A DNA stretch of 64,000 nucleotides from Streptomyces chattanoogensis (GTDB lineage Bacteria > Actinomycetota > Actinomycetes > Streptomycetales > Streptomycetaceae): NCBI RefSeq assembly GCF_001294335.1, contig NZ_LGKG01000001.1:186001-250000 (forward strand), written 5' to 3'. Below, piece after piece: positions 8,315 to 18,862 of the stretch. How positions within the stretch are numbered: position 1 is the first letter of the stretch; each line of letters opens with the position of its first letter. Below the pieces are notes generated by a model. The model worked only from the letters and a program-made list of their open reading frames with translations. It was not told the origin of the DNA and made no database searches. The position numbers were made by a program, and so were the translations under genes.

Positions 8315-8365
8315 GCGCTTACGATGTGCGTGAGCTTATGATCTGTCAAGGGGTATTTTCTTGGC
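8315..8365. promoter_or_regulatory. divergent promoter/operator between DinB-fold gene and marR
   Basis: Only 51 bases separate the two start codons. An inverted repeat CTTACG-ATGTG-CGTGAG (8318-8334, one mismatch) and a direct repeat GCTTAYGAT at 8317-8325 and 8334-8342 lie there. On the minus strand TTGACA occupies 8344-8349. On the plus strand TATTTT (8354-8359) ends six bases before the MarR ATG. A MarR dimer on the inverted repeat would cover both promoters. This layout is inferred from sequence alone. Confidence 0.5.
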
Positions 8366-8869
8366 ATGGGTGAGCGTGCGGGTGCGGATGACGCGGCGGC
8401 CGGAGGCGAGCGGGCCGGGGGACGGGCCCCCCGTCCCGATCTGGCGGCGATGATCGTGCCGCTGGGCCGCGCCCTGATGGCCGCCGAGCAGCCGGTTCTC
8501 GACGCGCACGGGCTCGCCATGTGGGCCTATGCCGTGCTGCTGCGGCTCGACGAGACCCCGATCCGGTCCCAGGCGGCGCTGGCCGGGGCCATCGGGGCGG
8601 ACAAGACCCGGATCATCGCCGTGCTCGACGATCTGGAGGAGCGCGGACTGATCCGGCGCCGGCCCGATCCGGCGGACCGGCGGGTGCGGCTGCTGTCGGT
8701 CACCCCGGAGGGGCGCCGGCTGCGGGATGCCGTCCAGGCGGATATTCAGCGGGGCGAGGAGGAACTCCTGGCCCGGTTCCCGGCCGCGGAGCGGGACGGG
8801 TTTCTGCGGGTGCTGCGGGCGCTGTCCGCCGATCCGCCGGTGACGCCGAAGGGAAAAGCCGGCGGGTGA
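8366..8869 (+). CDS. MarR family transcriptional regulator
   Basis: Encodes 167 residues. A winged helix-turn-helix spans about 60-125: helices around SQAALAGAIGADKTRIIAVLDDLEERGLI, then the wing RRRPDPADRRVRLLSVTPEGRRL with the DxR-type tip typical of MarR. Flanking helices would form the dimer interface. The first 25 residues are Ala/Gly-rich and variable. No redox cysteine or obvious ligand site is visible. It is divergent from a DinB-fold gene with overlapping promoters, so autorepression and control of that gene are likely. ATG at 8366 follows TATTTT by six bases and has at best a weak ribosome site, suggesting a leaderless message. Confidence 0.85.
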   Translation: MGERAGADDAAAGGERAGGRAPRPDLAAMIVPLGRALMAAEQPVLDAHGLAMWAYAVLLRLDETPIRSQAALAGAIGADKTRIIAVLDDLEERGLIRRRPDPADRRVRLLSVTPEGRRLRDAVQADIQRGEEELLARFPAAERDGFLRVLRALSADPPVTPKGKAGG

Positions 8870-8909
8870 CCCGGCGGGTGACGGAGCCGAGCGGCATTGC
8901 GGATCGTGG

Positions 8910-9518
8910 TCAGGCGGGTTCCGGCGACGACGGAATGCCGTAGTCCTCCAGGAGACCGGTCATTTCCTCCGCGACGCCCTCGTGGGAAGGGAACCTCCGC
9001 AGCCATGCGGCGAACGGCCGGCCGTATTCCCCCATGGCCGCCTCGATGAGGGCCGCTTCCTCTTCCTCGTCGGGCGCGGTGAGCCCGAAGTGCCGGTGCA
9101 GCCAGGCGAGGTACTGCTGACGGTCCGGAAAGAGCCTGTCCAGGTCCTCTTCCTCGCCCTCGTCCATGAACTCGCGGTTGACCGGGATCAGGCGGAAGAA
9201 TTCCCGCAGATCGCGTGCATGGACCCAGGTGTCCCCCTCGTCGCCGAGGAAGACGACGGGAAGGGCGGCGAGATCGCTTCGGTCGTCGTGCCGCCACAGT
9301 GCCCAGACCGAGCCGCCGGCGGTGGCCTCGGCGAAAGGGATCAGCCGGTCGATGAGCTCGGCGTCGTCCGGGTTCCGCGAGGAACTCCCCAAGTGATCCT
9401 TGCGGTTGTACTCGAAGTTGAGGAGCGAGAAGCCGTCGGCATACCGGTGTGCCCCCACCCGTTCCTCGAATTCCTTGAGCAGGTTCAGCTCGGGTATCGG
9501 GGAGTAGGCGTCGGTCAT
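8910..9518 (-). CDS. hypothetical acidic protein
   Basis: Encodes 202 residues, strongly acidic in the middle (EGEEEDLDRLF, DEEEEAALIEAAMGE), no signal peptide or membrane segment. The overall look (VVFLGDEGDTWVHARDLREFFRLI) faintly recalls SMI1/KNR4-type proteins, but I cannot assign it. ATG at 9518 is preferred, with GGTGG seven bases upstream. An earlier in-frame ATG at 9578 would add 20 residues of poorer quality. It is flanked by the marR gene (convergent) and an oligopeptide-binding gene (divergent). Confidence 0.6.
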   Translation of the reverse strand: MTDAYSPIPELNLLKEFEERVGAHRYADGFSLLNFEYNRKDHLGSSSRNPDDAELIDRLIPFAEATAGGSVWALWRHDDRSDLAALPVVFLGDEGDTWVHARDLREFFRLIPVNREFMDEGEEEDLDRLFPDRQQYLAWLHRHFGLTAPDEEEEAALIEAAMGEYGRPFAAWLRRFPSHEGVAEEMTGLLEDYGIPSSPEPA

Positions 9519-9721
9519 GAGGGCCACCGTGCGGAAGAGGGGTGCGTCCGGGTGAATCCACTGTACGGATGCGGCCATCGGCCCGGGGCCATACGGGGGA
9601 TTTCTCGGGTTTTCGGGGCGCCGACGGCCAACGCTGGCCGCATTATGTCGTCTTTTGCGCTCGTATAGAGCCCTCGAATAGAGCGGAAGCGCTTCGGGAA
9701 GACCTGAGGAGGCAGCACCCC

Positions 9722-11341
9722 ATGCGTGGAGCCAGGCGCGCGAAGTGGGCCGTATGTGCCATCGCCGTCGCCCTCGCGGCCACGGCCTGTGGAGGTGGCG
9801 GCGGGGAGAGTTCCGGGGTGGTCAGTTCCTCCTGGGGGGACCCGCAGAATCCGCTGGAGCCGGCCAACACCAATGAGGTGCAGGGCGGCAAGGTCATGGA
9901 GATGCTCTTCCGGGGGCTCAAACGCTACAACCCCAAGACCGGCGCCGCGGAGAATGTGGTCGCCGACAGGATCGAGACCACGGACTCGCAGAATTTCACG
10001 GTGAAACTGAAGGGCGGCTGGACGTTCAGCAACGGCGAGTCGGTCACCGCCAAGTCCTTTGTGGACGCCTGGAATTACGGTGCGGCGCTCGGCAACAAGC
10101 AGAAGAACTCCTCCTTCTTCCAGTACATCGACGGGTACGACAAGGTCCACCCGGACAGTGGCACGCCCACCGCGAAGACGCTGTCGGGGCTGGTGGTGAA
10201 GGACGACAAGACCTTCACCGTCAAGCTCAATCAGAAGTTCTCCAGCTGGCCCGACACCCTTGGCTATTCGGCCTTCATGCCGCTGCCGCAGGCCTTTTAC
10301 AAGGACCACAGTGCCTGGCTGAAGAAGCCGGTCGGCAACGGCCCGTACACGGTGGACTCGTACACCAAGGGCTCCGCGCTGAAGCTGCGCAAGTGGGACA
10401 AGTACCCGGGGCCGGATCCGGCGCAGAACGACGGTATCGATCTGCGGGTGTACACCGACACCAACACCGCCTATACCGACCTCCAGGCGGGAAACCTGGA
10501 CCTCGTCGACGATGTGCCGGCCGCACAGCTCAAGAACGTGAAACGGGACCTGGGGGACCGGTACATCAATCAGCCGGCCGGGATCATCCAGACCCTCACC
10601 TTCCCCATGTATGAAAAGGACTGGGGCGGTTCGGGGGAGAAGGAGAAGCTGCGGCAGGGAATCTCGATGGCGATCAACCGGGAGCAGATCACCGACGAGA
10701 TCTTCCGGAAGACACGCACACCCGCCACGGACTGGACCTCGCCGGTGCTGGGCGCACAGGGGGGATACAAGGCGGGGCTGTGCGGCGGCGCCTGTGCATT
10801 CGATCCCAAGAAGGCCAAGCAGCTCATCCAGGAGGCGGGCGGGCTGCCCGGCGGGAAGATGACGCTCGGCTACAACGCGGACGCCGGCTCGCACAAGGAC
10901 TGGATCGACGCGATCTGCAACAGCATCAACAACACGCTGGGCAGCGACCGGGCATGCGTCGGCGCGCCGGTCGGGACGTTCGCGGACTTCCGTAACAAGA
11001 TCCAGTCGAAACAGATGACCGGGCCGTTCCGGGCCGGCTGGCAGATGGACTATCCGCTGATCCAGAACTTCCTGCAGCCGTTGTACTACACGGGCGCGTC
11101 CTCCAACGACGGAAAGTTCAGCAATGCCGGCTTCGACAAGCTGGTGAACGAGGCCAATGCACAGACGGACGTCGCCAAGGCCGTCGGGAAGTTCCAGGAC
11201 GCGGAGAAGATCCTCGCCCAGCAGATGCCGGCCATTCCGCTCTGGTACCAGAACGGCAGCGGCGGTTACTCCGACCGGATCACCGATGTGTCGCTGAATC
11301 CCTTCAGCGTGCCGGTCTACAACGAGATCAAGGTGAAATGA
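9722..11341 (+). CDS. oligopeptide ABC transporter substrate-binding lipoprotein
   Basis: Encodes 539 residues, solute-binding protein family 5. A short signal ends in the lipobox LAATAC with the lipidated cysteine at residue 23, followed by a Gly/Ser linker. The family region begins near VQGGKVMEMLFRGLKRYNPKTG and ends with IPLWYQNGSGGYSDRI, both standard for peptide binders. The cluster CGGACAFD could form a disulfide. ATG at 9722 follows GAGGAGG by nine bases. It is the first of five genes (binder, two permeases, two ATPases) forming a complete importer, equivalent in arrangement to S. coelicolor SCO5117-SCO5121. The transported peptide is unknown. Confidence 0.9.
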   Translation: MRGARRAKWAVCAIAVALAATACGGGGGESSGVVSSSWGDPQNPLEPANTNEVQGGKVMEMLFRGLKRYNPKTGAAENVVADRIETTDSQNFTVKLKGGWTFSNGESVTAKSFVDAWNYGAALGNKQKNSSFFQYIDGYDKVHPDSGTPTAKTLSGLVVKDDKTFTVKLNQKFSSWPDTLGYSAFMPLPQAFYKDHSAWLKKPVGNGPYTVDSYTKGSALKLRKWDKYPGPDPAQNDGIDLRVYTDTNTAYTDLQAGNLDLVDDVPAAQLKNVKRDLGDRYINQPAGIIQTLTFPMYEKDWGGSGEKEKLRQGISMAINREQITDEIFRKTRTPATDWTSPVLGAQGGYKAGLCGGACAFDPKKAKQLIQEAGGLPGGKMTLGYNADAGSHKDWIDAICNSINNTLGSDRACVGAPVGTFADFRNKIQSKQMTGPFRAGWQMDYPLIQNFLQPLYYTGASSNDGKFSNAGFDKLVNEANAQTDVAKAVGKFQDAEKILAQQMPAIPLWYQNGSGGYSDRITDVSLNPFSVPVYNEIKVK

Positions 11342-11384
11342 GATCCAGGCGCAATGAGATCCAGCCGCAATGAGATCAAGGTGG
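11337..11384 (+). repeat. three tandem 16-bp copies of the CDS end
   Basis: AATGAGATCCAGGCGC, AATGAGATCCAGCCGC and AATGAGATCAAGGTGG follow head to tail from the stop codon of the binding protein. The last unit again resembles the coding end (GAGATCAAGGTG), as if the C-terminal codons and stop had been duplicated into the intercistronic gap. The array ends 23 bases before the permease ATG. Confidence 0.75.
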
Positions 11385-11407
11385 TGTGAGGCTCCGGAGG
11401 CCCGCTC

Positions 11408-12331
11408 ATGGGACGCTATGTGATCCGGCGGCTGCTCCAGATGATCCCGGTGTTCATCGGCAGCACGTTCCTGATCTTCTTCATGGTGTACGCACTCGGC
11501 GACCCGGTCGCCGCACTGTTCGGCGACCGGGCGCCGGACCCCGCCACCGCCGCCCAGATCCGCCACGATCTCTTTCTCGACCAGCCGCTGTGGAAGCAGT
11601 ATCTGCACTACATGGGGCAGATCTTCCAGGGGAATTTCGGCACCGCGTTCAACGGCCAGTCGGTGACCGAACTGATGGCGGACGCCTTCCCGGTGACGGT
11701 CCGGCTGACGATCGTCGCCATTGTCATCGAGATGATCGTGGGGGTGGTGCTGGGGGTGTTCAGCGGACTGCGGCGCGGGCGGAGCGTGGACACCTCGGTC
11801 CTGCTCCTCACCCTGGTCGTGGTCTCGATCCCCACCTTCGTCAGCGGCTATGTGCTGCAGTTTCTTTTCGGGGTGCAGTGGGGCTGGGCGGCGCCCACCG
11901 TCTCCACCGACGCCCCGCTGAACGAACTCCTGCTGCCGGGGCTGGTGCTGGCGCTCGTCTCGCTCGCCTATGTCACCCGGCTGACCCGGACCTCGATCGC
12001 GGAGAACGCGCGTGCCGATTACGTCCGCACGGCCATCGCCAAGGGGCTGCCCCGGCACCGCGTCGTCACCCGTCATCTGCTGCGCAATTCGCTGATCCCG
12101 GTCGTCACCTTCATCGGCACCGATATCGGGGCGCTGATGGGCGGCGCCATCGTCACCGAGCGCATCTTCAATATCCACGGTGTGGGATTCCAGCTCTACC
12201 AGGGAATCCTGCGGCAGAATTCGCCGACGGTGGTCGGCTTTGTGACGATTCTGGTGCTGGTCTTCCTGGTCGCCAACCTTCTCGTGGATCTGCTGTATGC
12301 CGTCCTCGACCCGAGGATCCGTTATGCCTGA
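11408..12331 (+). CDS. oligopeptide ABC transporter permease (DppB/OppB type)
   Basis: Encodes 307 residues, binding-protein-dependent permease of the DppB class. It has an N-terminal GRYVIRRLLQMIPVFIGSTFLIFFMVY membrane helix, a periplasm-side DPVAALFGDRAPDPA loop typical of OppB, then five further membrane helices. The cytoplasmic EAA loop (ENARADYVRTAIAKGLPRHRVV, about 198-219) contacts the ATPases. GGAGG lies eight bases before the ATG. The stop overlaps the start of the next permease, so translation is coupled. Confidence 0.9.
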   Translation: MGRYVIRRLLQMIPVFIGSTFLIFFMVYALGDPVAALFGDRAPDPATAAQIRHDLFLDQPLWKQYLHYMGQIFQGNFGTAFNGQSVTELMADAFPVTVRLTIVAIVIEMIVGVVLGVFSGLRRGRSVDTSVLLLTLVVVSIPTFVSGYVLQFLFGVQWGWAAPTVSTDAPLNELLLPGLVLALVSLAYVTRLTRTSIAENARADYVRTAIAKGLPRHRVVTRHLLRNSLIPVVTFIGTDIGALMGGAIVTERIFNIHGVGFQLYQGILRQNSPTVVGFVTILVLVFLVANLLVDLLYAVLDPRIRYA

Positions 12332-13337
12332 GCCCTACGAGCCGTTCGAGGCCGCCAAACCGTACGAGGCCTATGCGGCGAAGGAAGCCATCGGGCACGG
12401 CGACGGCGGCTCCGCCGCGCTGGCCATCGGCGAGGCCGAATCGCTGGAACGGGTCCCGGGAGCCGGCCCGCCCGGCGGCGAGCCCACCGGCAAACCGCGC
12501 AGTCTGTGGAGCGACGCCTGGCACGATCTGCGCCGTAACCCCGTCTTCGTGCTCTCCGCGCTGGTCATCGTCTTCCTGGTGCTCATCGCGATCTGGCCGC
12601 AGTTGATCGCCACCGGCAACCCCTACCGCGGGGACCTGGCCAAGGCGCAGCAGGGCGCCGCGCCCGGCCACCCCTTCGGCTTCGACACCCAGGGCCGGGA
12701 CGTCTACACGCGGGTGGTCTACGGGGCCCGCGCCTCCATCACCGTCGGCGTCTGCGCCACAGCCGGTGCGGCGCTCCTGGGGAGTCTGCTGGGCGGGCTG
12801 GCCGGGTTCTTCGGCCGCTGGTGGGACACCGGGCTGTCGCGGCTCGCGGATATTTTCTTCGGCATTCCGGTGATCCTCGGCGGGCTCGTCTTCCTCTCCG
12901 TCATCACCAGCAGCACCGTCTGGCCGGTGGTCGGCTTCATCGTGCTGCTGGGCTGGCCGCAGATCTCCCGGATCGCCCGCGGCTCCGTGGTCACCGCCAA
13001 ACAGAACGACTACGTCCAGGCGGCCCGGGCCCTGGGCGCCGGCAACGGCCGGCTGCTGCTGCGGCACATCACGCCGAACGCCGTCGCCCCGGTCATCGTC
13101 GTCGCAACCATCGCCCTGGGCACCTTCATCGCCCTGGAGGCGACGCTGTCCTTTCTGGGCGCGGGCCTGAAGCCGCCGACCGTCTCCTGGGGCATCGACA
13201 TCTCCGCGGCCTCCACCTACATCCGTAACGCCCCGCACATGCTGCTGTGGCCCGCGGGCGCGCTGAGCATCACGGTGCTGGCGTTCATCATGCTCGGCGA
13301 CGCGGTACGCGACGCCCTCGACCCCAAGTTGCGCTGA
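12324..13337 (+). CDS. oligopeptide ABC transporter permease (DppC/OppC type)
   Basis: Encodes 337 residues. The first 70 residues are a hydrophilic Ala/Glu/Pro-rich extension with a PYE-type repeat (PEPYEPFEAAKPYEAYAAKEA). The DppC core follows: helix VFVLSALVIVFLVLIAIWPQLI, the NPYRGDLAKAQQGAAPGHPFGFDTQGRDVYTRV motif of the class, four more helices and the EAA loop AKQNDYVQAARALGAGNGRLLLRH. ATG at 12324 lies inside the end of the preceding gene (8-base overlap). A GAGG is placed upstream. It pairs with the DppB-type subunit to form the channel. Confidence 0.9.
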   Translation: MPEPYEPFEAAKPYEAYAAKEAIGHGDGGSAALAIGEAESLERVPGAGPPGGEPTGKPRSLWSDAWHDLRRNPVFVLSALVIVFLVLIAIWPQLIATGNPYRGDLAKAQQGAAPGHPFGFDTQGRDVYTRVVYGARASITVGVCATAGAALLGSLLGGLAGFFGRWWDTGLSRLADIFFGIPVILGGLVFLSVITSSTVWPVVGFIVLLGWPQISRIARGSVVTAKQNDYVQAARALGAGNGRLLLRHITPNAVAPVIVVATIALGTFIALEATLSFLGAGLKPPTVSWGIDISAASTYIRNAPHMLLWPAGALSITVLAFIMLGDAVRDALDPKLR

Positions 13338-13348
13338 GGAGCGGGCAG

Positions 13349-14365
13349 ATGAGTGGGCAGACGACCGGTCCCGGCGAGGACGCGACATTGCTCGAGGTGC
13401 GCGATCTGCGGGTGGAGTTCCGTACCCGGGACGGCGTCGCCCAGGCCGTCAACGGCGTCAGCTACCGGGTGGCGGCGGGGCAGACGCTGGCGGTGCTGGG
13501 GGAGTCCGGCTCCGGGAAGTCCGTCACCGCGCAGGCCGTCATGGGCATTCTCGACTCGCCTCCGGGGTTCGTCACCGGCGGCGAGGTCGTCTTCCAGGGC
13601 CGCGATCTGCTCAAGCTGGGCAAGGACGAACGGCGCAAGGTGCGCGGCGCGAAGATGGCGATGATCTTCCAGGACGCGCTGTCCTCCCTGAACCCGGTGC
13701 TCAGCGTCGGGGCCCAGCTGGGGGAGATGTTCCGCGTCCATGAGGGGACCTCCCGCAAGGAGGCGCGGGAGCGGGCCGTCGAGCTGATGGAGCGGGTCGG
13801 GATCCCCGCGGCCCGGCAGCGGGTGGGGGACTATCCGCACCAGTTCTCCGGCGGAATGCGCCAGCGCATCATGATCGCGATGGCGCTGGCCCTCGCCCCC
13901 GACCTGATCATCGCCGACGAGCCGACCACGGCCCTCGACGTCACCGTCCAGGCCCAGGTGATGGATCTGCTCGCGGAGCTCCAGCGCGAGTACCACATGG
14001 GGCTGATCCTGATCACCCATGATCTGGGGGTGGTCGCGGATGTCGCCGACACCATCGCGGTGATGTACGCGGGACGGATCGTGGAGACCGCACCGGTCCA
14101 CCATCTCTACAAGGCGCCCGCGCACCCGTACACCCGCGGCCTGCTGGAATCCATCCCGCGCCTCGACCACAAGGGCCAGGAGCTGTACGCGATCAAGGGC
14201 CTGCCGCCCAATCCGGCCGCCATCCCGCCGGGCTGCCCCTTCCACCCGCGCTGCCCGCTCGCCCGGGACGTCTGCCGTACGGATCCCCCGCCGCTCTACG
14301 ACGTGGGCCCCGGCCGGACCAGCGCCTGCCACTTCTGGAAGGAGACCCTCGATGGCGCACGCTGA
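13349..14365 (+). CDS. oligopeptide ABC transporter ATP-binding protein (DppD/OppD type)
   Basis: Encodes 338 residues. Walker A GESGSGKS is at 51-58, the signature QFSGGMRQR near 165, Walker B with DEPTTALDV near 187-195, and an H-loop in LILITHDLG. The C-terminal oligopeptide-transporter extension includes the Cys-rich segment [15 protein letters not shown], which in this family can carry an iron-sulfur cluster. ATG at 13349 follows GAGGA by eight bases. The stop overlaps the next ATPase start by 14 bases. It forms a heterodimer with the next gene product to power import. Confidence 0.93.
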   Translation: MSGQTTGPGEDATLLEVRDLRVEFRTRDGVAQAVNGVSYRVAAGQTLAVLGESGSGKSVTAQAVMGILDSPPGFVTGGEVVFQGRDLLKLGKDERRKVRGAKMAMIFQDALSSLNPVLSVGAQLGEMFRVHEGTSRKEARERAVELMERVGIPAARQRVGDYPHQFSGGMRQRIMIAMALALAPDLIIADEPTTALDVTVQAQVMDLLAELQREYHMGLILITHDLGVVADVADTIAVMYAGRIVETAPVHHLYKAPAHPYTRGLLESIPRLDHKGQELYAIKGLPPNPAAIPPGCPFHPRCPLARDVCRTDPPPLYDVGPGRTSACHFWKETLDGAR

Positions 14366-15446
14366 CGGACCCCAGGCCGTTCAGGACCCCCAGCGCCCCC
14401 AGCCCGGCCAGGCGGCGCTCGGCGAGCCGATTCTCGAGATCCGGGACCTGGTCAAGCACTATCCGCTCACCCAGGGGGTGCTCTTCAAGAAGCAGGTCGG
14501 CGCGGTGAAGGCCGTCGACGGGGTCTCGTTCGACCTGCGCAAGGGCGAAACGCTCGGCATCGTCGGGGAGTCGGGGTGCGGGAAGTCCACGCTGGCCAAG
14601 ATGCTGGTGGGGCTGGAACGGCCGACGTCCGGTCAGATCCGCTACCAGGGACAGGACATCGCCACGCTCTCCGGGCGCGCGATGAAATCCGTACGGCGCA
14701 ACATCCAGATGGTGTTCCAGGACCCCTACACCTCCCTCAATCCCCGGATGACGGTCGGGGACATCGTCGGCGAGCCGTACGAGATCCACCCCGAGGTGGC
14801 CCCCAAGGGAGACCGCCGCAAGAGGGTGCAGGAACTCCTGGACGTGGTGGGGCTCAACCCGGAATACATCAACCGCTATCCGCATCAGTTCTCCGGCGGC
14901 CAGCGGCAGCGCATCGGCATCGCCCGCGGGCTCGCGCTCCGGCCGGAGATCATCGTCGCCGACGAACCGGTCTCCGCGCTGGACGTGTCCGTCCAGGCGC
15001 AGGTGGTCAACCTGCTGGAGGGCCTGCAGGACGAATTCGACCTCTCCTATGTCTTCATCGCGCACGATCTCTCGGTCGTACGGCATATCTCCGACCGGGT
15101 CGCGGTGATGTACCTGGGCCGGCTCGCCGAGATCGGTACGGACGAGCAGATCTACGATCACCCCACGCATCCGTACACCCAGGCGCTGCTCTCCGCCGTA
15201 CCGGTCCCGGACCCGGAGGCCCGCGAACACCGGGAACGCATCCTGCTGGCCGGTGACGTCCCCTCACCCGCCGATCCCCCGTCCGGCTGCCGTTTCCGCA
15301 CCCGGTGCTGGAAGGCCCAGCCGCTGTGCGCGGAGGTCGTTCCGCCGCTGGAGGTGCCCGCGGAATTCCAGGACACCGAGAGCCCGGCTCGGCACGCCTC
15401 CGCCTGCCATTTCGCGGAGGAGCGGCATGTGGTGCCGAGCGACTAG
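14352..15446 (+). CDS. oligopeptide ABC transporter ATP-binding protein (DppF/OppF type)
   Basis: Encodes 364 residues. A Gln/Pro-rich start precedes the DppF-type domain [16 protein letters not shown]. Walker [10 protein letters not shown] falls near 74-82, signature QFSGGQRQR near 179, Walker B plus DEPVSALDV near 202. The C-terminal [15 protein letters not shown] is typical of OppF partners. ATG at 14352 overlaps the previous gene, consistent with coupled translation. The last gene of the plus-strand importer ends 22 bases before a bidirectional hairpin. Confidence 0.93.
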   Translation: MAHADGPQAVQDPQRPQPGQAALGEPILEIRDLVKHYPLTQGVLFKKQVGAVKAVDGVSFDLRKGETLGIVGESGCGKSTLAKMLVGLERPTSGQIRYQGQDIATLSGRAMKSVRRNIQMVFQDPYTSLNPRMTVGDIVGEPYEIHPEVAPKGDRRKRVQELLDVVGLNPEYINRYPHQFSGGQRQRIGIARGLALRPEIIVADEPVSALDVSVQAQVVNLLEGLQDEFDLSYVFIAHDLSVVRHISDRVAVMYLGRLAEIGTDEQIYDHPTHPYTQALLSAVPVPDPEAREHRERILLAGDVPSPADPPSGCRFRTRCWKAQPLCAEVVPPLEVPAEFQDTESPARHASACHFAEERHVVPSD

Positions 15447-15468
15447 CCGGGCGTCCCGGCAGCGCAGT

Positions 15469-15501
15469 GGGGGTGCCCGGCCCGCAAGGCCGGACACCCC
15501 C
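15469..15501. terminator. bidirectional terminator between the two peptide importers
   Basis: Stem GGGGGTG-CCGGCC / GGCCGG-CACCCCC with a 5-base loop, midway between the stops of two convergent ATPase genes. One imperfect position lies on each arm. It serves both operons by position. Confidence 0.7.
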
Positions 15502-15516
15502 AGGTGAACCCGGATG

Positions 15517-16668
<1,152 letters not shown>

Positions 16669-16680
16669 GGTGATGGCTCC

Positions 16681-17745
16681 CTAGCCCAGCCGGGGCTTGA
16701 TCTGCTCAGTGAAGAAGGTCTGCTTCTGCTCGGCGGTCAGATGGCACGCGGCGGCGCGGCCGAGCGCCAGCGGCGGCCGGTCGTCGGTGCAGCGCGCCCC
16801 GCTGACCTGGTCGACGAAGCCGCAGCGCGGGTTGAAGGCGCAGCCGGTGGGCGGGTCGAGCAGGCTCGGCGGGGCGCCCGGGATCGGGTACAGCGCCTCG
16901 TTGACGTCGGAGGAGAGCCGCGGCATCGAGCTCAGCAGGCCCCAGGTGTACGGGTGCTGGGGCCGGGTGAGGATGTCCTTGACCGAGCCGCGCTCCACCG
17001 CCCGGCCGGCGTACATCACCAGCAGGTCGTCCGCGGTGTTGGCGACCACGCCCAGGTCATGGGTGATCAGGATGATCGCGGAGCCGAACTCCTGCTGGAG
17101 GTCCTTGAGCAGGTCCAGGATCTGCGCCTGCACGGTCACGTCGAGTGCGGTGGTCGGCTCGTCCGCGATCAGCAGCGCGGGGTTGCAGACCAGCGCCATG
17201 GCGATCATGGCGCGCTGGCGCATACCGCCGGAGAACTGGTGCGGATAGTCGTCCACCCGCAGATTCGGCTGCGGGATACCGACCTTGGTCAGCATCTCGA
17301 TCGCCCGCTGCCGGCCCTCGCGCTTGCTGGCACCGGTGTGCTTGATGAACGGCTCCGCGATCTGCCGGCCGATCGTGTAGTACGGCGAGAGCGCGGTCAG
17401 CGCGTCCTGGAAGATCATGGCCATCTTGTTGCCGCGGAGCTTTTCCAGGGTCTTCTCCCTGGCCCCGGTCAGCTCCTGGCCGTCCAGCGTGATCTCACCC
17501 GTGATCTCGGCCGACTTGGGGTTGTGCAGGCCCAGGACGGCGAGGTTGGTGACGGACTTGCCGGAGCCGGACTCGCCGACGATGCCCAGCGTCTGGCCGC
17601 GTTCCAGGTCGAAGGAGAGGCCGTCGACCGCCTTGACGATGCCGTCCTCGGTGGAGAACCGCACATGCAGGTCACGGACGGAGAGGAAGGGGTCCGATCC
17701 GGCCGGGGCCGCCGCGTCCTCGGTCTTGGTGAGGGATGTGGTCAC
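16681..17745 (-). CDS. bldKD: BldK-type oligopeptide importer ATPase (DppD/OppD type)
   Basis: Encodes 354 residues. Walker [10 protein letters not shown] is at 57-65, signature QFSGGMRQR, Walker [15 protein letters not shown]-loop ITHDLG. The C-terminal peptide-transporter extension carries [22 protein letters not shown] at 17745 is taken as start because AGGAG stands about nine bases upstream and the family region begins soon after. The frame extends far upstream through the permease gene without family similarity. Start and the upstream permease stop are 11 bases apart. The next gene begins 12 bases downstream. Confidence 0.85.
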   Translation of the reverse strand: MTTSLTKTEDAAAPAGSDPFLSVRDLHVRFSTEDGIVKAVDGLSFDLERGQTLGIVGESGSGKSVTNLAVLGLHNPKSAEITGEITLDGQELTGAREKTLEKLRGNKMAMIFQDALTALSPYYTIGRQIAEPFIKHTGASKREGRQRAIEMLTKVGIPQPNLRVDDYPHQFSGGMRQRAMIAMALVCNPALLIADEPTTALDVTVQAQILDLLKDLQQEFGSAIILITHDLGVVANTADDLLVMYAGRAVERGSVKDILTRPQHPYTWGLLSSMPRLSSDVNEALYPIPGAPPSLLDPPTGCAFNPRCGFVDQVSGARCTDDRPPLALGRAAACHLTAEQKQTFFTEQIKPRLG

Positions 17746-17756
17746 TTCAGACTCTC

Positions 17757-18734
17757 CTAGGACAGGCGCACGCGCGGGTCGATGAGCGCATACGTCGCAT
17801 CCACGATGATGTTGAACAGGACGATGAACGTGGCCGCGAAGAGCATCACGCCCATGACCGTGGGCAGATCGGTGTGGAGCACCGACTCCATCGACAGGGT
17901 GCCCAGGCCCGGCAGGGAGAACGTCACCTCGGTGATCATCGCGCCGCCGAACAGCGTGCCCAGGTCGATGCCGAAGATGGTGACGATGGGGATGAGCGAG
18001 CCCCGCCAGGCGTAGCGGAAGAAGACCGTCGCGGCCGACATGCCCTTGGCGCGCGCCGTGCGGACGTGTTCCTCCTGCAGCTGCTCGATCATCGCGGAGC
18101 GCGCCATACGCGTGTACTGCGCGGTGAAGATGATCGACAGTACGCACCACGGGATCAGCAGACCCATGAACCAGCCCGCGGGATCCTCCGTGATGGGCAC
18201 GTATTCCGGCTGTCCCAGCAGATTGGTGTTGTAGACGAGCAGCGCCAGCACGATGGGGCCGACGAAATAGATCTGCATCGAGCTGAGCACCAGCGAGACC
18301 GAGCTGAAGACCTTGTCGAGCAGCGAACCCTGCTTCCAGGCGGCGAGCATGCCGGTGGCCAGGCCCACGAACAGGAAGACCGCGGCGGCGCCGAGGGTCA
18401 GCGACAGGGTGATCGGGAAGCGGTCGACGATGGTGCTCCACACCGCGTCGTTGGTGGCGAAGGAGTAGCCGAAGCAGGGGGCGGGGCAGGGACCCTGCGC
18501 GAAGTCGCGGCCGGTGATGATGCCGGACATGAAGTGCCAGTACTGCACCGGGACCGGCTGGTCGAGCCCCAGGTTCTTGTGGATGATCGCGAGTGCGTCA
18601 GGGCCGCAGTTCCGTCCGCAGGCCAGCAGCGCGGGGTCCCTTGGGGCGGCGAAGAAGAGGAAGAACGTGAAGGCGCTGATGAGCAGCAGAATCACGAACG
18701 CGCCGAGAGACCGGCGGACGAGGAATCGAAGCAT
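17757..18734 (-). CDS. bldKC: BldK-type oligopeptide importer permease (DppB type)
   Basis: Encodes 325 residues of a DppB-class permease: N-terminal LRFLVRRSLGAFVILLLISAF, a long outside loop containing DPALLACGRNCGPDALAII and CPAPCFGYSF (four cysteines, possibly two disulfides), five further membrane helices and EAA loop EEHVRTARAKGMSAATVFFR. ATG at 18734 is chosen. Upstream codons to 18815 lie inside the intercistronic hairpin region and are not protein-like. The ribosome site is weak (GAGAG about 12 bases away), which together with the hairpin upstream suggests lower expression than the binder. Confidence 0.85.
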   Translation of the reverse strand: MLRFLVRRSLGAFVILLLISAFTFFLFFAAPRDPALLACGRNCGPDALAIIHKNLGLDQPVPVQYWHFMSGIITGRDFAQGPCPAPCFGYSFATNDAVWSTIVDRFPITLSLTLGAAAVFLFVGLATGMLAAWKQGSLLDKVFSSVSLVLSSMQIYFVGPIVLALLVYNTNLLGQPEYVPITEDPAGWFMGLLIPWCVLSIIFTAQYTRMARSAMIEQLQEEHVRTARAKGMSAATVFFRYAWRGSLIPIVTIFGIDLGTLFGGAMITEVTFSLPGLGTLSMESVLHTDLPTVMGVMLFAATFIVLFNIIVDATYALIDPRVRLS

Positions 18735-18788
18735 GGCAGATCGCAGCTCTCGTGGGGCGGCGGAAGTGTGGAGGGTGGGGGCGGGCAC

Positions 18789-18818
18789 GGTGTGCCCGTC
18801 CTGGGGGACGGGCACACC
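18789..18818 (-). terminator. intercistronic hairpin between binder and permease genes
   Basis: Perfect 13-bp stem GGTGTGCCCGTCC / GGACGGGCACACC with a 4-base loop, extended by a further imperfect five pairs. It lies after the stop of the binding-protein gene and before the next permease. Such hairpins commonly stabilise the binder message and reduce read-through, giving excess binding protein. Confidence 0.7.
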
Positions 18819-18862
18819 GGTGCCGGGGTGACCGCTACGGATACGCGGTCACGTGGTTGCTG

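Noticed and set aside
9515..12178. 887-codon minus-strand open frame opposite the peptide-binding and permease genes
   Set aside because: Shadow frame; the plus-strand genes have clear family motifs and ribosome sites.
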